This document shows, piece by piece, positions 9,137-18,215 of a stretch of DNA of 64,000 nt. A model generated the notes under the pieces. It had not been told where the DNA came from. It searched no databases and worked only from the letters and a program-made list of their open reading frames with translations. Position numbers and translations under genes: made by a program. This DNA is from Deinococcus yavapaiensis KR-236. Lineage in GTDB: Bacteria > Deinococcota > Deinococci > Deinococcales > Deinococcaceae. Each line of letters begins with the position of its first letter. Within the stretch, counting starts at the first letter, position 1. The stretch is taken from NCBI RefSeq assembly GCF_003217515.1, contig NZ_QJSX01000010.1, forward strand, positions 124,001 to 188,000, in the 5' to 3' direction.

Positions 9137-9172
9137 GGCAAGCGGGGCGACCGAAGGGTCGCCCCGCTTGCC
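9137..9172 (+). terminator. Hairpin after ffh
   Basis: A perfect 16-bp stem (9137-9152 with 9157-9172) closes on a GAAG tetraloop, 7 nt after the ffh stop. There is no long T tract, which is common for high-GC terminators. It separates ffh from the next gene's own promoter. Confidence 0.75.
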
Positions 9173-9202
9173 GTTGCTCACGGTCGGCTGGTAAGGTCAC
9201 TC

Positions 9203-10120
9203 ATGCGAACCATTCCGCTCGGAACCAGCGATTTGAACGTTCCCGTCGTCGCCGTGGGCTGCATGCGCCTCAACTCCCTGGACGCCGACGAGGCGAAGCG
9301 GTTCGTGCATGCCTCGCTCGACCAAGGCGCGAACTTCTTCGATCACGCCGACATTTACGGTGGGGGACGCTGCGAGGAGATCTTCGCGGACGCCATCGAC
9401 ATGAGCCCGAGCGTGCGCGAATCGGTCATCTTGCAGTCGAAGTGCGGCATTCGAAAAGGCATGTTCGACTTTTCCAAGGAGCACATCCTCACGTCCGTGG
9501 ACGGCATCCTCAAGCGCCTTCGCACCGATTACCTCGACGTGCTGCTGTTGCACCGTCCCGACGCGCTCGTCGAACCCGAAGAGGTCGCCGAGGCGTTCGA
9601 CGAACTCGAACGCGCGGGCAAGGTGCGTCACTTCGGCGTGTCCAATCAAAACCCACGGCAAATCGAGCTTCTGAAGAAGTTCGTGCGCCAACCGCTCGTC
9701 GCGAACCAGCTTCAACTCAGCATCACGAACGCCACCATGATCACGCGCGGGTTCAACGTGAACATGGAGAACGACGCGGCGCTCGACCGTGACGGCGGCA
9801 TTCTCGATTACTGCCGCCTGCACGACATCACCGTCCAACCTTGGTCGCCCTTTCAGTTCGGTTTCTTCGAAGGCGTGTTTCTCGGCAGCGACAAGTTCCC
9901 CGAGCTCAACGCGAAGATCGACGAGGTCGCCGCGGCGCACGGCGTCACGAATACCACCATCGCCATCGCTTGGCTGCTGCGCCACCCGGCGCGTATGCAG
10001 CCTGTGACGGGCACGACGAACGTCGAGCGTCTGCGCTACTGCTGCAAGGCGAGCGAGGTGCACCTTTCGCGCGAGGAGTGGTACGGGATTCTACGCGCCG
10101 CAGGAAACGTCTTGCCGTGA
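9203..10120 (+). CDS. Aldo/keto reductase
   Basis: This 305-aa NADPH-dependent oxidoreductase has the (beta/alpha)8 AKR pattern. The catalytic tetrad can be placed: Asp and Tyr in FFDHADIYGGG, Lys in LQSKCGI, His in LLLHRPDAL. The GVSN block and the C-terminal cofactor segment PVTGTTNVERL are also present. It most resembles the YdhF-like group; the physiological substrate is unknown. TAAGGT lies 5 nt before the ATG. Its 3' end overlaps the 3' end of the opposite-strand gene by 30 nt. Confidence 0.93.
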   Translation: MRTIPLGTSDLNVPVVAVGCMRLNSLDADEAKRFVHASLDQGANFFDHADIYGGGRCEEIFADAIDMSPSVRESVILQSKCGIRKGMFDFSKEHILTSVDGILKRLRTDYLDVLLLHRPDALVEPEEVAEAFDELERAGKVRHFGVSNQNPRQIELLKKFVRQPLVANQLQLSITNATMITRGFNVNMENDAALDRDGGILDYCRLHDITVQPWSPFQFGFFEGVFLGSDKFPELNAKIDEVAAAHGVTNTTIAIAWLLRHPARMQPVTGTTNVERLRYCCKASEVHLSREEWYGILRAAGNVLP

Positions 10121-10534
10121 GCAGGCATCGTCGTTGCGAACGAGCAGTTCACGCGGACAGATGAGCGACGCGGCGCGCACCGGCCCGCCGCGTCGCGTCA
10201 CGAGGTGGGCGAACACGCGCCGTTGCTCGTCGGAGGTGTTCACGAAAAACGTCAGCGCGTACTGCGCTTCGTGTCCCGCCGCCTCGTGATCGTCGAGCAC
10301 GGCGTGCGCGTGGGCGACGACCTCGGCGACCGTGTCGAACTCCGCCTCGCCCCGGTCGATCAGCACGTACGGTCGGCCCGGCCCCTTCGTTCGACGCCAC
10401 ACGCGGAAGGTCACGGCGAAGCGCGATACGGCTCGGTCCGTCGGCAAGTTCACACGCGCGATGAACGTCGGAATGGCGGACTGTTCGAATTCGGTGAGCG
10501 TCAGGATCGACGCCGGATGCAGTGCGAGCTTCAT
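10091..10534 (-). CDS. Hypothetical protein (147 aa)
   Basis: Unrecognised. The start is supported by GGGAGG four nt before the ATG at 10534. The protein reads as an alternating beta-strand domain (AVTFRVWRR, YVLIDRGEAEFD, YALTFFVN) with a helical middle (VAEVVAHAHAVLDDHEAAGHEA). It has no signal peptide. Three Cys lie in the last third, two of them in the final 11 residues. Its last 10 codons run antisense to the end of the aldo/keto reductase gene, so the natural C-terminus could be slightly shorter in relatives. Confidence 0.55.
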   Translation of the reverse strand: MKLALHPASILTLTEFEQSAIPTFIARVNLPTDRAVSRFAVTFRVWRRTKGPGRPYVLIDRGEAEFDTVAEVVAHAHAVLDDHEAAGHEAQYALTFFVNTSDEQRRVFAHLVTRRGGPVRAASLICPRELLVRNDDACSRQDVSCGA

Positions 10535-10695
10535 CGTCCCTCCCTGCCCGTCGGCCTCATGTTCTCAGTGTGCGTCAAGATGAACGCCTCGGGAAGCGCA
10601 ATTGCCGAGCATCGTACGACACGCGACAGTCGGTACCGCGAACGTCTCGCCGAATTTGTCATGGTGTTGTTAGAGACCGACCCATAGCATATGGC

Positions 10696-10962
10696 GTGCT
10701 GACGAACGTTGCGGAGCAAAAGCGAGCGATTTCCGAGCTGATCGAGGTCGCGCAGTTCGAGGTCGCGGCTTGCCCGCACGTCGACGAAGATACACGCGCC
10801 GAGTTGCTGTTGTGCTTGGACGACGTGCGAGGCGAACTCACGAAGTCCACGAGCGTGCGGTACGCCCTTTGCCTCAAGGCCGTGGTCGAACTCGTCCTCG
10901 ACGATCTGGGACTCGATGACGTGGAGACTCGAGTGTCGAACGATTCGGGACCGATCGTGTGA
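10696..10962 (+). CDS. Small hypothetical protein (88 aa)
   Basis: Not recognised. The GTG at 10696 is chosen because a TAGCAT -10-like box ends 5 nt upstream (10685-10690), giving the leaderless layout typical here. The upstream extension of the frame is low-complexity. The product is acidic and helical (ISELIEVAQFEVAACPHVDED, LLLCLDDVRGEL) with no membrane segment. It sits between an unknown convergent-side gene and a dead regulator gene. Confidence 0.45.
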   Translation: MLTNVAEQKRAISELIEVAQFEVAACPHVDEDTRAELLLCLDDVRGELTKSTSVRYALCLKAVVELVLDDLGLDDVETRVSNDSGPIV

Positions 10963-11016
10963 AGGCGCGAAGACGAACCGCTTGAAGGTCCGACTCGCCG
11001 CGCCGAGCGTTGAGCG

Positions 11017-11597
11017 TTAGGCGAAGCCCCGTTCGATCGCCGATCGAGTTGCGCCGTCACGCTCAGCTTCGAGAAGATGGACCGAACGTGGCCGCTGACG
11101 GTGTGGGCGCTCGGGCCGAGGGACGCCGCGATCTACCCGTGCGTCAGGCCACGCACGAGCAGGCTCACCCCCTCCTGTTCTCACGGCGTGAAGTGCGCGC
11201 CCGAGGTGCCGAGGCGACTGGAACCCGTTTCCTCGGCGCGGGCGCGCCTCCTCCCGCGCTCCAGCCGCTCGCCCACTCGCGTCCACGGGTTCGAGGGCGT
11301 CCAACTCCAATCCTTGCGAGGGAAGCGCCAGCGGACCGAGCGTGAACTTGTGCTCGCTCGACAACCGCAGGGGCGCGCGACTCGTCGCCAGCAAGCCGTC
11401 GACGAACTCGGCGGCGGCGTCCAGCAAGTGCTCGAGGTTGTCGAGCACGAGCAGGGCGGACCGCCGAGGAATTCCGCGAGCCGTTTGAGGTCTCCGGCGA
11501 CTCCATCGAAGCTCAGCGTGCGCGCCACTTCCGAGACGATGAGCCACGACTCTTGCAAAGCGATGCGCGCCTCGGCGTCCTGAAGGCGCCGAGGCAC
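11017..11597 (-). pseudogene. Decayed LuxR-type ATPase regulator
   Basis: Reading the minus strand across frames recovers pieces of a relative of the intact regulator at 12758-15115. One frame gives an ATPase piece (SEVARTLSFDGVAG). A frameshift leads into LLVLDNLEHLLDAAAEF and LGPLALPSQ. Then comes a linker, and a LuxR helix-turn-helix interrupted by two in-frame stops: FTP, stop, EQEGVSLLVRGLTHG, stop, IAASLGPSAHTVSGHVRSIFSKL. A further shift reaches AIERGFA and the stop at 11017. The P-loop region and about 500 residues of the helical middle are missing. This is clearly non-functional and must not be annotated as an open gene. Confidence 0.85.
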
Positions 11598-11773
11598 AGA
11601 TGTCGGGCGGCGACGCTCCCCGGACCCCCTTCATTCGTGGGGGGGGTCAGCTCGACATCGAGGCGGTGCCACCACACGTTCGTGGCATGCGAAGAGCCTC
11701 CCATAGCAACTAACCTGGGCGCATCGAAGGAACGCGGTCCATCGGCGACCGACGTTTCACCGAAAGGAGATCG

Positions 11774-12277
11774 ATGAAGCACCTTGCCCTTCGCGTTTCC
11801 CTGACTCTCGCCGCCGCGAGCGCGCTCGCGGCGCCCGCCTCGGCCGCCGCTCCCGCCGGAATGATCGGCGCGTGGATGTACAGCGCCACGAGCGGCACGA
11901 CCTACGTGGACTCCGCGACAGGCTCCTCCGGCGCTCCGAGCGGCGTCGGCCTGTTCTACAAGTTCAACGCGGACGGCACGTACGCCTACGCGTACCGAGA
12001 AGCGGTCACGACCTACAACTGCACCACGATCTTCCTCGTGTACAAGGAAGGCCGATTCGACGTCGCCGGGGCGAAGCTCGTCTTGCATCCCGCCCAGGGT
12101 CGAGCGACGTACACGGCGAGTTGCAGCCCCAGCCTCGACAGCGACCGGTTTTTACGGCCCGACGAACTCGCGGACGACGTGTACACCTGGAAGCTCAAGG
12201 CGAATCCCGACGGAGCGGGCCGCCTGTTGAACCTCACGACGCCCGCGGGCGCCACGGGCGACTTGCGCCCGATGTGA
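11774..12277 (+). CDS. Secreted lipocalin-like protein of unknown function (167 aa)
   Basis: A clear Sec signal peptide (Lys/His start, Leu/Ala-rich core, ASA-AA cleavage region near residue 25) precedes a beta-rich domain. That domain begins with the short motif GAWMYSATSG and contains FNADGTYAYAY. Two Cys (in YNCTTIF and in ASCSPS) could form a disulfide after export. The GAW plus NADG pattern resembles small lipocalin/avidin-like exported proteins; no ligand can be assigned. AAAGGAGA lies upstream of the ATG. A similar pattern recurs in the protein at 49702-50211. Confidence 0.65.
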   Translation: MKHLALRVSLTLAAASALAAPASAAAPAGMIGAWMYSATSGTTYVDSATGSSGAPSGVGLFYKFNADGTYAYAYREAVTTYNCTTIFLVYKEGRFDVAGAKLVLHPAQGRATYTASCSPSLDSDRFLRPDELADDVYTWKLKANPDGAGRLLNLTTPAGATGDLRPM

Positions 12278-12286
12278 ACGTCCTCG

Positions 12287-12324
12287 AAGCGGACCGTGGC
12301 GCCTGTGCGGCGATCGGTCCGCTT
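12287..12324. terminator. Possible bidirectional hairpin between convergent genes
   Basis: AAGCGGACC (12287-12295) pairs exactly with GGTCCGCTT (12316-12324) across a 20-nt loop, and the pairing can extend around a one-base bulge. It lies between the stop of the secreted protein gene and the stop of the DUF1801 gene. No T tract is present, so termination activity is a guess. Confidence 0.35.
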
Positions 12325-12336
12325 TCGGCTTTCGCG

Positions 12337-12732
12337 TTACTTCTCGCTCTTCGTCGCCTTCGACTTGCCCGCTCGGTTGAGGAACACGGCCCGGCGTACG
12401 AGCGCTTGGAAGGCGACCTCGTCGATCTCGTCTTCTCGGCGAATGTCGATGGCGCGGCGCGCGTTACCCTTCAAGCTGGCGTTGAACAGCCCCGCGGGAT
12501 CGTCGAGCGACGCTCCCTTGGGAAAGGTGAGCTTGACGACCTCCTTGTAGGATTCGCCGGTGCAAATGATGCCGTCGCGTGACCAGACGGGCGTCGTCCA
12601 CTTCCATTCCTCGACGACGTCACCGTCGGCGTCCTTGATGAGCTCGCGCACGCGCCTCAAGGTGTCGGCGCGCCAATCGCCGAGTTCGGCGATGCGCCGT
12701 GAAATGAGCTCCGAGGCTGACTCGTTCGTCAT
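12337..12732 (-). CDS. DUF1801-like protein
   Basis: This 131-aa cytosolic protein has the pattern of the DUF1801 / YdhG-like family: LRRVRELIKDADGDVVEEWKW followed by TPVWSRDGIICTGESYKEVVKLTFPKGA and a small C-terminal helix. The family has no settled biochemical role. A TAAGAT box lies 6 nt before the ATG on the minus strand, giving another leaderless-type start. The C-terminus is lysine-rich (KSKATKSEK). Confidence 0.8.
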   Translation of the reverse strand: MTNESASELISRRIAELGDWRADTLRRVRELIKDADGDVVEEWKWTTPVWSRDGIICTGESYKEVVKLTFPKGASLDDPAGLFNASLKGNARRAIDIRREDEIDEVAFQALVRRAVFLNRAGKSKATKSEK

Positions 12733-12757
12733 GGGGTCATCTTAACCGCCGAACGCC

Positions 12758-15115
12758 TCAAGGTCTGTCGTTCCCCGTGACTTCCTCGGCGGGAACGAGC
12801 CCTTGCTGCAAGGCGAGCCGAACGGCGAGAACGCGGCTTCCGACGCCAAGCTTCGAGAAGATCGTGCGCAAGTGGGCGTTCACCGTCGGCAAGGAGATGC
12901 CGAGCGCGTCCGCGACGCGGCCGTTCGTCGCGCCGCGCGCGACGAGGGCGAGCACTTCTCGCTCGCGCGCCGTCAAGGCCGTGAGATCGGTGTCCGACCG
13001 AGCGGGCGGCTGGCGCGTCGGAGGTTCCTTCGCCAAGCGCTCGAGGCCTTGATTGGCGTCGCGCACGAACTGCACGATGTGGCCGACGCCGAGGCCGTCA
13101 CGCATCAGCAAGAACAAGCGCTGCGCTTCCGCCGTGTCGCCACGCTTCTCGGCGAGGCGCGCCTTCGTCTCCATGATGCCTGCGAGGATGTGAGGCCCGC
13201 GCATCTCGACGGCCTTGTCGTGAGCGCGGCGCAAGAAGGCTTCCGCTTCGTCGAGGCGGTTCGTGGCGAGCGCCCACTCGGCGAGGCAGTGTTCGACGTT
13301 GAGCATCAAGGTCGCGAGCGGCAAGCCGTCGAGGAGCTCGCGCGCTTCGGTCAACGGCGCGAGCGCTTCCGGCGCGCGGTGCAAACGAATGAGCGACCAT
13401 GCGTAGTACACGTTGCACGTCACGACCAAGCGAATGTTCGGAAAGTCGCGCGCTTCTTCGCGAACGCTTTCGATGAGCGCGAGCGCCTCGGGAAAGCGGC
13501 CGACGCTGTCGATGTGCGCGGCGAGAACGATCGAGGCGTCGAGACGTCCCTCGGCGTCCCCTCGACGCGTGCACCGCGCCAGGACGTCTCGAAACTGCGC
13601 TTCCACTTCTTCGGGCGGGGCCCCGCTCATTCGCGCGATTCGCGAGGAGCGCAGCAGGCAAGTCGTCAAGAACGCCTCGTCACCCGATCGCTCGGCGAGT
13701 TCGCGCGCCTGCTCGCTCATGCGAAGGGCCACGTCGAACTCCCCTTGCTCCAAGGCGAAGGTGCCGATGACGCTTCGCAGTTCGGCCTCGGCGCGATCGT
13801 CGGTCTCGACGAGGCGAGCGAGCGTCGACTCCGCCCACAACCGCCCTTCGGCCCGCGTGCCACTTCCGACGAGTTGCCAGAAGTTGAACAAGCCGCTCAC
13901 GAAGCGCACGGCGAGGTTCACGGCGTTCGAGGAGATCACCCAGTCGAGCGCCGCGCGAAGATGCGGATACGTTCGCTCTACCCACGTGAAGTAGGCGCGG
14001 ACGCCCGTTCTGCTCACGCTTCGAGCGGCGACGTGTCGCTCGAGTTCGGCGAGGTAGTACGCCGCGTGCGCTTGACGCGTCGCCTCCTCCAAGCCGCGCG
14101 CGCCGAGCTTTTCAGCCGCGTACTCGCGCACGGGTTCGAGGAGCGTGAAGGCGTCGCCGTCGAGCGCGCGCACGAGCCAGTGGTGTTCGACGAGGGCCGC
14201 CAGCACGTCGAGCCGCGCGACTTCACCGAGCGCGCCCGACGCTTCGTCGAGCGTGAACGTCGCCGGGAATACCGCGAGGCGGTCGAGCAAGTCCTGTTCC
14301 TCGTCCGACAGCAGCGCGTAACTCCAGTCGAGCGTGGCCCGCAGCGTCTGTTGACGTGGCGGAAGATCGCGCGGTCCGCGCGTCAGGACCTCGAGGGGCG
14401 CGTCGAGTGCCTGACACAGCGCGTCGAGGGACATCAAACGCATTCGGGCCGCCGCGAGTTCCAAGCCGAGCGGCCAACCGCCGAGGCGCGTCACGACGTT
14501 CGCGACGAGTTCCAAGGCTTGAGGCGTCCAAGCGGTGCGTGGACCGACTTGCGACGCGCGACGCACGAACAACGCCACGGACGGCACGGCGAGCAAGCCT
14601 TGAGGCGACGAACGGTCCGTGGCCGTCGGCAAGGCGAGCGGTCCGAGCGGCACTTCGTGCTCGCCGCTCAATTGCAGCGGGGCGCGGCTCGTGACGAGCA
14701 CCTTGACGCGAGGCGCCTCGACGAGCAATTCCGCGATGAAGCTCGTCGCGTCGAGCACGTGCTCCAAGTTGTCGAGGACGAGCAAGGACACCTCGTCGCT
14801 CAGCGCGGCGAACACCGCCTCGGCTGCCGCGCGGTCCCCGGCGAGCCCCAGGGCCGTCGCGAGCGCTTCGGGCACGAGGTCCGCCGTCGTCACGGACGCC
14901 AACGAGACGAAGCGGATTCCGTCGGGAAAGGCGGGGGCGAGGTCGCGCGCGAGGCGGCGCGCGAGCCTCGTCTTTCCGACGCCGCCCATGCCCGTGACCG
15001 TCACGAGGCCGACGTCGGGCCGTTTGAGCAACTCCGCGCACACCGTCAGCTCGAAGTCCCGTCCGATCAAGTCGTCGGCGCTCGTCGCGTCCATGCCTCG
15101 CCCTCGCGCCGTCAT
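12758..15115 (-). CDS. LuxR-family regulator with N-terminal NTPase and helical-repeat domain
   Basis: This 785-aa large-ATPase regulator resembles MalT/LAL-type proteins in order. The NTPase domain has a P-loop GMGGVGKT at 42-49 and the Walker B-like stretch LLVLDNLEHVLDA near 118. It also has TSRAPLQLSGE, winged-helix and long TPR-like helical regions (about 240-700), and finally a LuxR helix-turn-helix (LTAREREVLALVARGAT ... TVNAHLRTIFSKL). The N-terminal domain presumably binds ATP, the helical region senses an effector, and the HTH binds DNA. The ATG at 15115 is preceded by GAGG; a second ATG lies seven codons later. A decayed relative lies 1.2 kb downstream. Confidence 0.88.
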   Translation of the reverse strand: MTARGRGMDATSADDLIGRDFELTVCAELLKRPDVGLVTVTGMGGVGKTRLARRLARDLAPAFPDGIRFVSLASVTTADLVPEALATALGLAGDRAAAEAVFAALSDEVSLLVLDNLEHVLDATSFIAELLVEAPRVKVLVTSRAPLQLSGEHEVPLGPLALPTATDRSSPQGLLAVPSVALFVRRASQVGPRTAWTPQALELVANVVTRLGGWPLGLELAAARMRLMSLDALCQALDAPLEVLTRGPRDLPPRQQTLRATLDWSYALLSDEEQDLLDRLAVFPATFTLDEASGALGEVARLDVLAALVEHHWLVRALDGDAFTLLEPVREYAAEKLGARGLEEATRQAHAAYYLAELERHVAARSVSRTGVRAYFTWVERTYPHLRAALDWVISSNAVNLAVRFVSGLFNFWQLVGSGTRAEGRLWAESTLARLVETDDRAEAELRSVIGTFALEQGEFDVALRMSEQARELAERSGDEAFLTTCLLRSSRIARMSGAPPEEVEAQFRDVLARCTRRGDAEGRLDASIVLAAHIDSVGRFPEALALIESVREEARDFPNIRLVVTCNVYYAWSLIRLHRAPEALAPLTEARELLDGLPLATLMLNVEHCLAEWALATNRLDEAEAFLRRAHDKAVEMRGPHILAGIMETKARLAEKRGDTAEAQRLFLLMRDGLGVGHIVQFVRDANQGLERLAKEPPTRQPPARSDTDLTALTAREREVLALVARGATNGRVADALGISLPTVNAHLRTIFSKLGVGSRVLAVRLALQQGLVPAEEVTGNDRP

Positions 15116-15235
15116 GCACGACCTCGTTCCTGCCGCTTCGTCCGCTCGACCACGTTCACCTGTAATGTACTCCCGCCGACATTGCGCAGGATGAAACCGC
15201 CTTCGACTCCGTCGGGTGGACGTGGGCGCGGCGAC

Positions 15236-16465
15236 TCAGCGGGGAATCAAGCCGAACAGGAACTTGGCGCGCACCATCCACCAGATGACGGCGATGACCG
15301 CGGTGTGCACGAAGGTGTTCACGAGCGTGCTCGACCAGCCCGGGCTCCTCGACGCGAAGCCGAACTGTGCGACGAGCAGCACGAGCAGCACGTGCACGAG
15401 AAAGACGTACAGAGTTGCTTGCCCGAGGGGCACCAGCACACGCTCGGCCGCCCGCAGGGCCGGGCCGCGCAAGCGCGTGAGGGCGAGGTACAGAACGACG
15501 ACCACCACCATGGTGTTCAGGGCGCGGCCCAAGCCGAGTTCGCGCCGCTCGAACAACGCGCCGTACACGCGGCCGTACGCCCCCTCGGGAATGAAGTGCA
15601 TTCGCAAGCCGCCCGGCACGTCGACCCAGGGATTGTTGAGCGCGAAGAAGCACAAGACGGCGAAGGCGACGACGGTGAAGGCGAGCAGCACGCGGCCCGC
15701 GCTCGACCGGGCGAAGGTGGCGAGGCGGCGACGCTCGTACCCGGCCGCGAGTCCGTGCACGAACAGCACTTGCCAAAGTTCGAGCGGGAACGCGTTCTCG
15801 GACTGCGACGGCAAAAGGCGCGACAAGTGAAGGTGTCCGAGCGCGAACACGCTCCAGCTCAAAGCCAGCAGCAACCACCACCGGCCGCGTCGCAGCGACC
15901 ACAACGCGAGCGGGGCGAGCAGCAGCAACGCGACGTACAGGCCGAGCACGTTGATTTGTCCCGGACCGAACTTCAACGTCACGAGGCCCAGCGCGAGATG
16001 CGCGGGCGACGCGGCGTCGTACAGGGAATACACGACGCCCGTGCTTTTGTCCGTGTAGGACGTCAGCACGCGCGCATCGAAGCTTGGCACGAGGCCGAGA
16101 AGGTACACGAGGACGTTCACGGTGAGCGCCGCGAGGTAGATGGTGCCCGCGCGCCTGAAGCAGCGCGCCACCACCGCCCGGAAGCCGTCTCGCTGCAAGC
16201 GAACGCGTGACACGAAGCCGAGGACGAAGCCCGAAAGCAACACGAACGCCTCGGCCGCCGTGACCACCCCGATCGCTTCGACCGAGAGCACGTGGTACAA
16301 GGATCTCAAGTCCACGTGATTCACGAGGATCACGACGATCACGAGGCCCCGCAGGACGTCGATGCGCGTGTCGCGCCGCGCGCGCGGTTCGGTCGCCGCG
16401 GCGACGCTCGGCGCGGACGCCGTGCTCGGCGAGTCGAGGGTCGCCAACGCTTCGTTGCTGTTCAT
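15236..16465 (-). CDS. OpgC-like membrane acyltransferase
   Basis: This is a 409-aa polytopic inner-membrane protein with about ten hydrophobic helices. It starts with RIDVLRGLVIVVILVNHVD, the opening expected of the OpgC / acyltransferase-3 group. A periplasmic loop of about 70 residues follows the third helix. OpgC-type enzymes attach succinyl or related groups to periplasmic glucans; the substrate here is unknown. The ATG at 16465 is chosen because GGAGGA stands 7 nt upstream. An in-frame start 38 codons earlier lacks one and reads as non-coding. Confidence 0.82.
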   Translation of the reverse strand: MNSNEALATLDSPSTASAPSVAAATEPRARRDTRIDVLRGLVIVVILVNHVDLRSLYHVLSVEAIGVVTAAEAFVLLSGFVLGFVSRVRLQRDGFRAVVARCFRRAGTIYLAALTVNVLVYLLGLVPSFDARVLTSYTDKSTGVVYSLYDAASPAHLALGLVTLKFGPGQINVLGLYVALLLLAPLALWSLRRGRWWLLLALSWSVFALGHLHLSRLLPSQSENAFPLELWQVLFVHGLAAGYERRRLATFARSSAGRVLLAFTVVAFAVLCFFALNNPWVDVPGGLRMHFIPEGAYGRVYGALFERRELGLGRALNTMVVVVVLYLALTRLRGPALRAAERVLVPLGQATLYVFLVHVLLVLLVAQFGFASRSPGWSSTLVNTFVHTAVIAVIWWMVRAKFLFGLIPR

Positions 16466-16855
16466 GGACGTATCCTCCGGAGCGAGCAATTCGGGACCAA
16501 AGGCCTCGCCGACGGTGCGCTTCGTGCCGTCCGGCGTGGTCGGCACGAAGCGGCACGGCACCGCTTTCCGGGGAAGCACACGGCGAGTCGACCGACCATG
16601 AAGTCATCTTTCAAGGTCTCGCGTTACGAACGCGTAAAAGGGCGCGGTGACGCTCATCAAACGTACGGAACAATCGGGCGCGTTCACGAGGAGGCGACGA
16701 AGGCGACGCCCGACTCGTGGGTTCGATCTCGTCAGGCATCCGAGGTAGACCGAAAATAAAGGTCCGTTAAAGAAAAAGACGTAAGACTCCTCACATGAAG
16801 CACAGGAATGATGGAGAAGCCAGAGCGGGCGCGCCCTGTGGCAAAGGAGCCGACC

Positions 16856-18091
16856 ATGCCCAACCCGCTTCCACTTCCGTCCGGCTGGGACTTGTCCCAG
16901 CTCCACGCCGCCCTCGCCGCGTTCCTCGAAACTCTGCCAGCCAGGCCCCGTCTGCTGGGCCTCGGCGAGCCGACCCACGCCATCGACGCCTTCGCCGACC
17001 AACGAAACCGCCTTTTCGAGGCTTTCGTCGAGGAGCACGGCTTCCGGTCCATCGCCCTCGAAAGCGACATCGTCGCGGGCCTTCGCGCGTCCGCCTTCAT
17101 CTCGGAGGGCGAAGGCTCGTTGGACGACGTCATGAACTCCAGCTTCAGCCACGGATTCGGCGCCCGACGCGCCAACCGCGACTTGGTCGCGTGGACGCGC
17201 GCCTACAACTCGGGCCGTGAACCGAACGACCGCGTGCGCCTCTACGGCTTCGACCCGCCCCTGGAAAACGTGTGGGCGGCCAGCCCTCGCTTCAGCCTGC
17301 TCGCCCTGCACGCCTTCCTCGCCGCCCACGTCGAGGTCGTTCCCGCGGACCGCGAGACCTTGGAGCAGGCGTGCGGAAACGACGCTCGCTGGGAGAACCC
17401 GTCGGTCGGCATGCACCCCGAGTTGTCGGTCGGAAACAGCGCCGAAGCACGGCAACTTCGCGTCCTCGCCGACGACCTCTTCGGCCTTCTTCGCACCGAG
17501 GCGCCACGACTCGCCACGTTACCGGGGTTCTGGGAAGCGGAACTGCACGCCCGCACGGCCGCCGGACTGCTGCGCTACCACGCGATCATGGCGGACCCCT
17601 CGCCCGCGCGCGTCGGGCGCATGATGGCGTCGCGCGCCCTGATGATGGCCGACAACCTCGTCGCCATCGCCGAGCGCGAACACGAGCGCGGACCGACCCT
17701 CGTGTTCGCGCACAACGTCCACCTTCAGCGCCAGGCGGGCACGATGAAGATCCCGAGCATGGGAGGTATGCGCGTGCACTGGTGGAGCGCCGGGGCTCAC
17801 CTCGACGCCCGCCTTCACGCCCGCTACGCCGTCATAGCGAGCGACTTGGGCGCAGCTCCGGACAAGGAGATCGGCGCGCCCCCGCCCGACACCTTGCAAG
17901 AAGGGCTGATGCACCTCACGAGCGAGGCGGCGCTCGTGCCTTCACGAGACCTCATCGCCGCCCTGCCGCCCTTCCTGGCCGCGAGAAGCGACGCGCCCGC
18001 TCGGTCCGGGTACTTCCCCCTGGGAGCGTCGCACCTGCCGTACGTCGACGGGGTGCTCTTCCTCAAAAACGCCGTGGACCGAACGGGCTGA
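16856..18091 (+). CDS. Erythromycin esterase-like hydrolase
   Basis: This 411-aa protein carries the family's catalytic blocks: GLGEPTHAIDAF at 36-46 (Glu38, His41), RSIALESDI with the second conserved Glu, FSHGFGARRANRDLVAWTRAYN, and FAHNVHLQR with the C-terminal histidines. Ere-type enzymes open the macrolactone of 14-membered macrolides, but most chromosomal relatives have untested substrates. It should not be read as proven resistance. AAAGGAG six nt before 16856 fixes the start. It is divergent from the OpgC-like gene and has no co-transcribed resistance gene. Confidence 0.85.
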   Translation: MPNPLPLPSGWDLSQLHAALAAFLETLPARPRLLGLGEPTHAIDAFADQRNRLFEAFVEEHGFRSIALESDIVAGLRASAFISEGEGSLDDVMNSSFSHGFGARRANRDLVAWTRAYNSGREPNDRVRLYGFDPPLENVWAASPRFSLLALHAFLAAHVEVVPADRETLEQACGNDARWENPSVGMHPELSVGNSAEARQLRVLADDLFGLLRTEAPRLATLPGFWEAELHARTAAGLLRYHAIMADPSPARVGRMMASRALMMADNLVAIAEREHERGPTLVFAHNVHLQRQAGTMKIPSMGGMRVHWWSAGAHLDARLHARYAVIASDLGAAPDKEIGAPPPDTLQEGLMHLTSEAALVPSRDLIAALPPFLAARSDAPARSGYFPLGASHLPYVDGVLFLKNAVDRTG

Positions 18092-18127
18092 AGGCCCGCT
18101 CACGCGACCCACGGCCTTCGCCTGTCC

Positions 18128-18164
18128 TCGCACGTGCCATCGGGAAGCCACGTGGCACGTGCGA
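18128..18164. terminator. 12-bp perfect hairpin after the esterase-like gene
   Basis: TCGCACGTGCCA (18128-18139) and its exact reverse complement (18153-18164) flank a 13-nt loop, 36 nt after the stop of the upstream gene. Each arm contains the palindrome GCACGTGC, so it could also be a dimeric protein site. A terminator is the simpler reading. Confidence 0.5.
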
Positions 18165-18215
18165 AGATGAGCACCGCCGCGCTCGAGTGGCGGTGAGGAC
18201 GAGGAGGACGATCGA

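Noticed and set aside
12803..16210. An 1135-codon plus-strand frame opposite the LuxR regulator and the OpgC-like gene
   Set aside because: It is antisense to two clear genes, is Arg/Glu/His-rich low-complexity sequence, and spans their boundary. It is a shadow produced by high GC.
16808..16855. Upstream starts for the erythromycin-esterase-like gene
   Set aside because: The ATG at 16856 has AAAGGAG at the right distance and the added residues are unrelated to the family.
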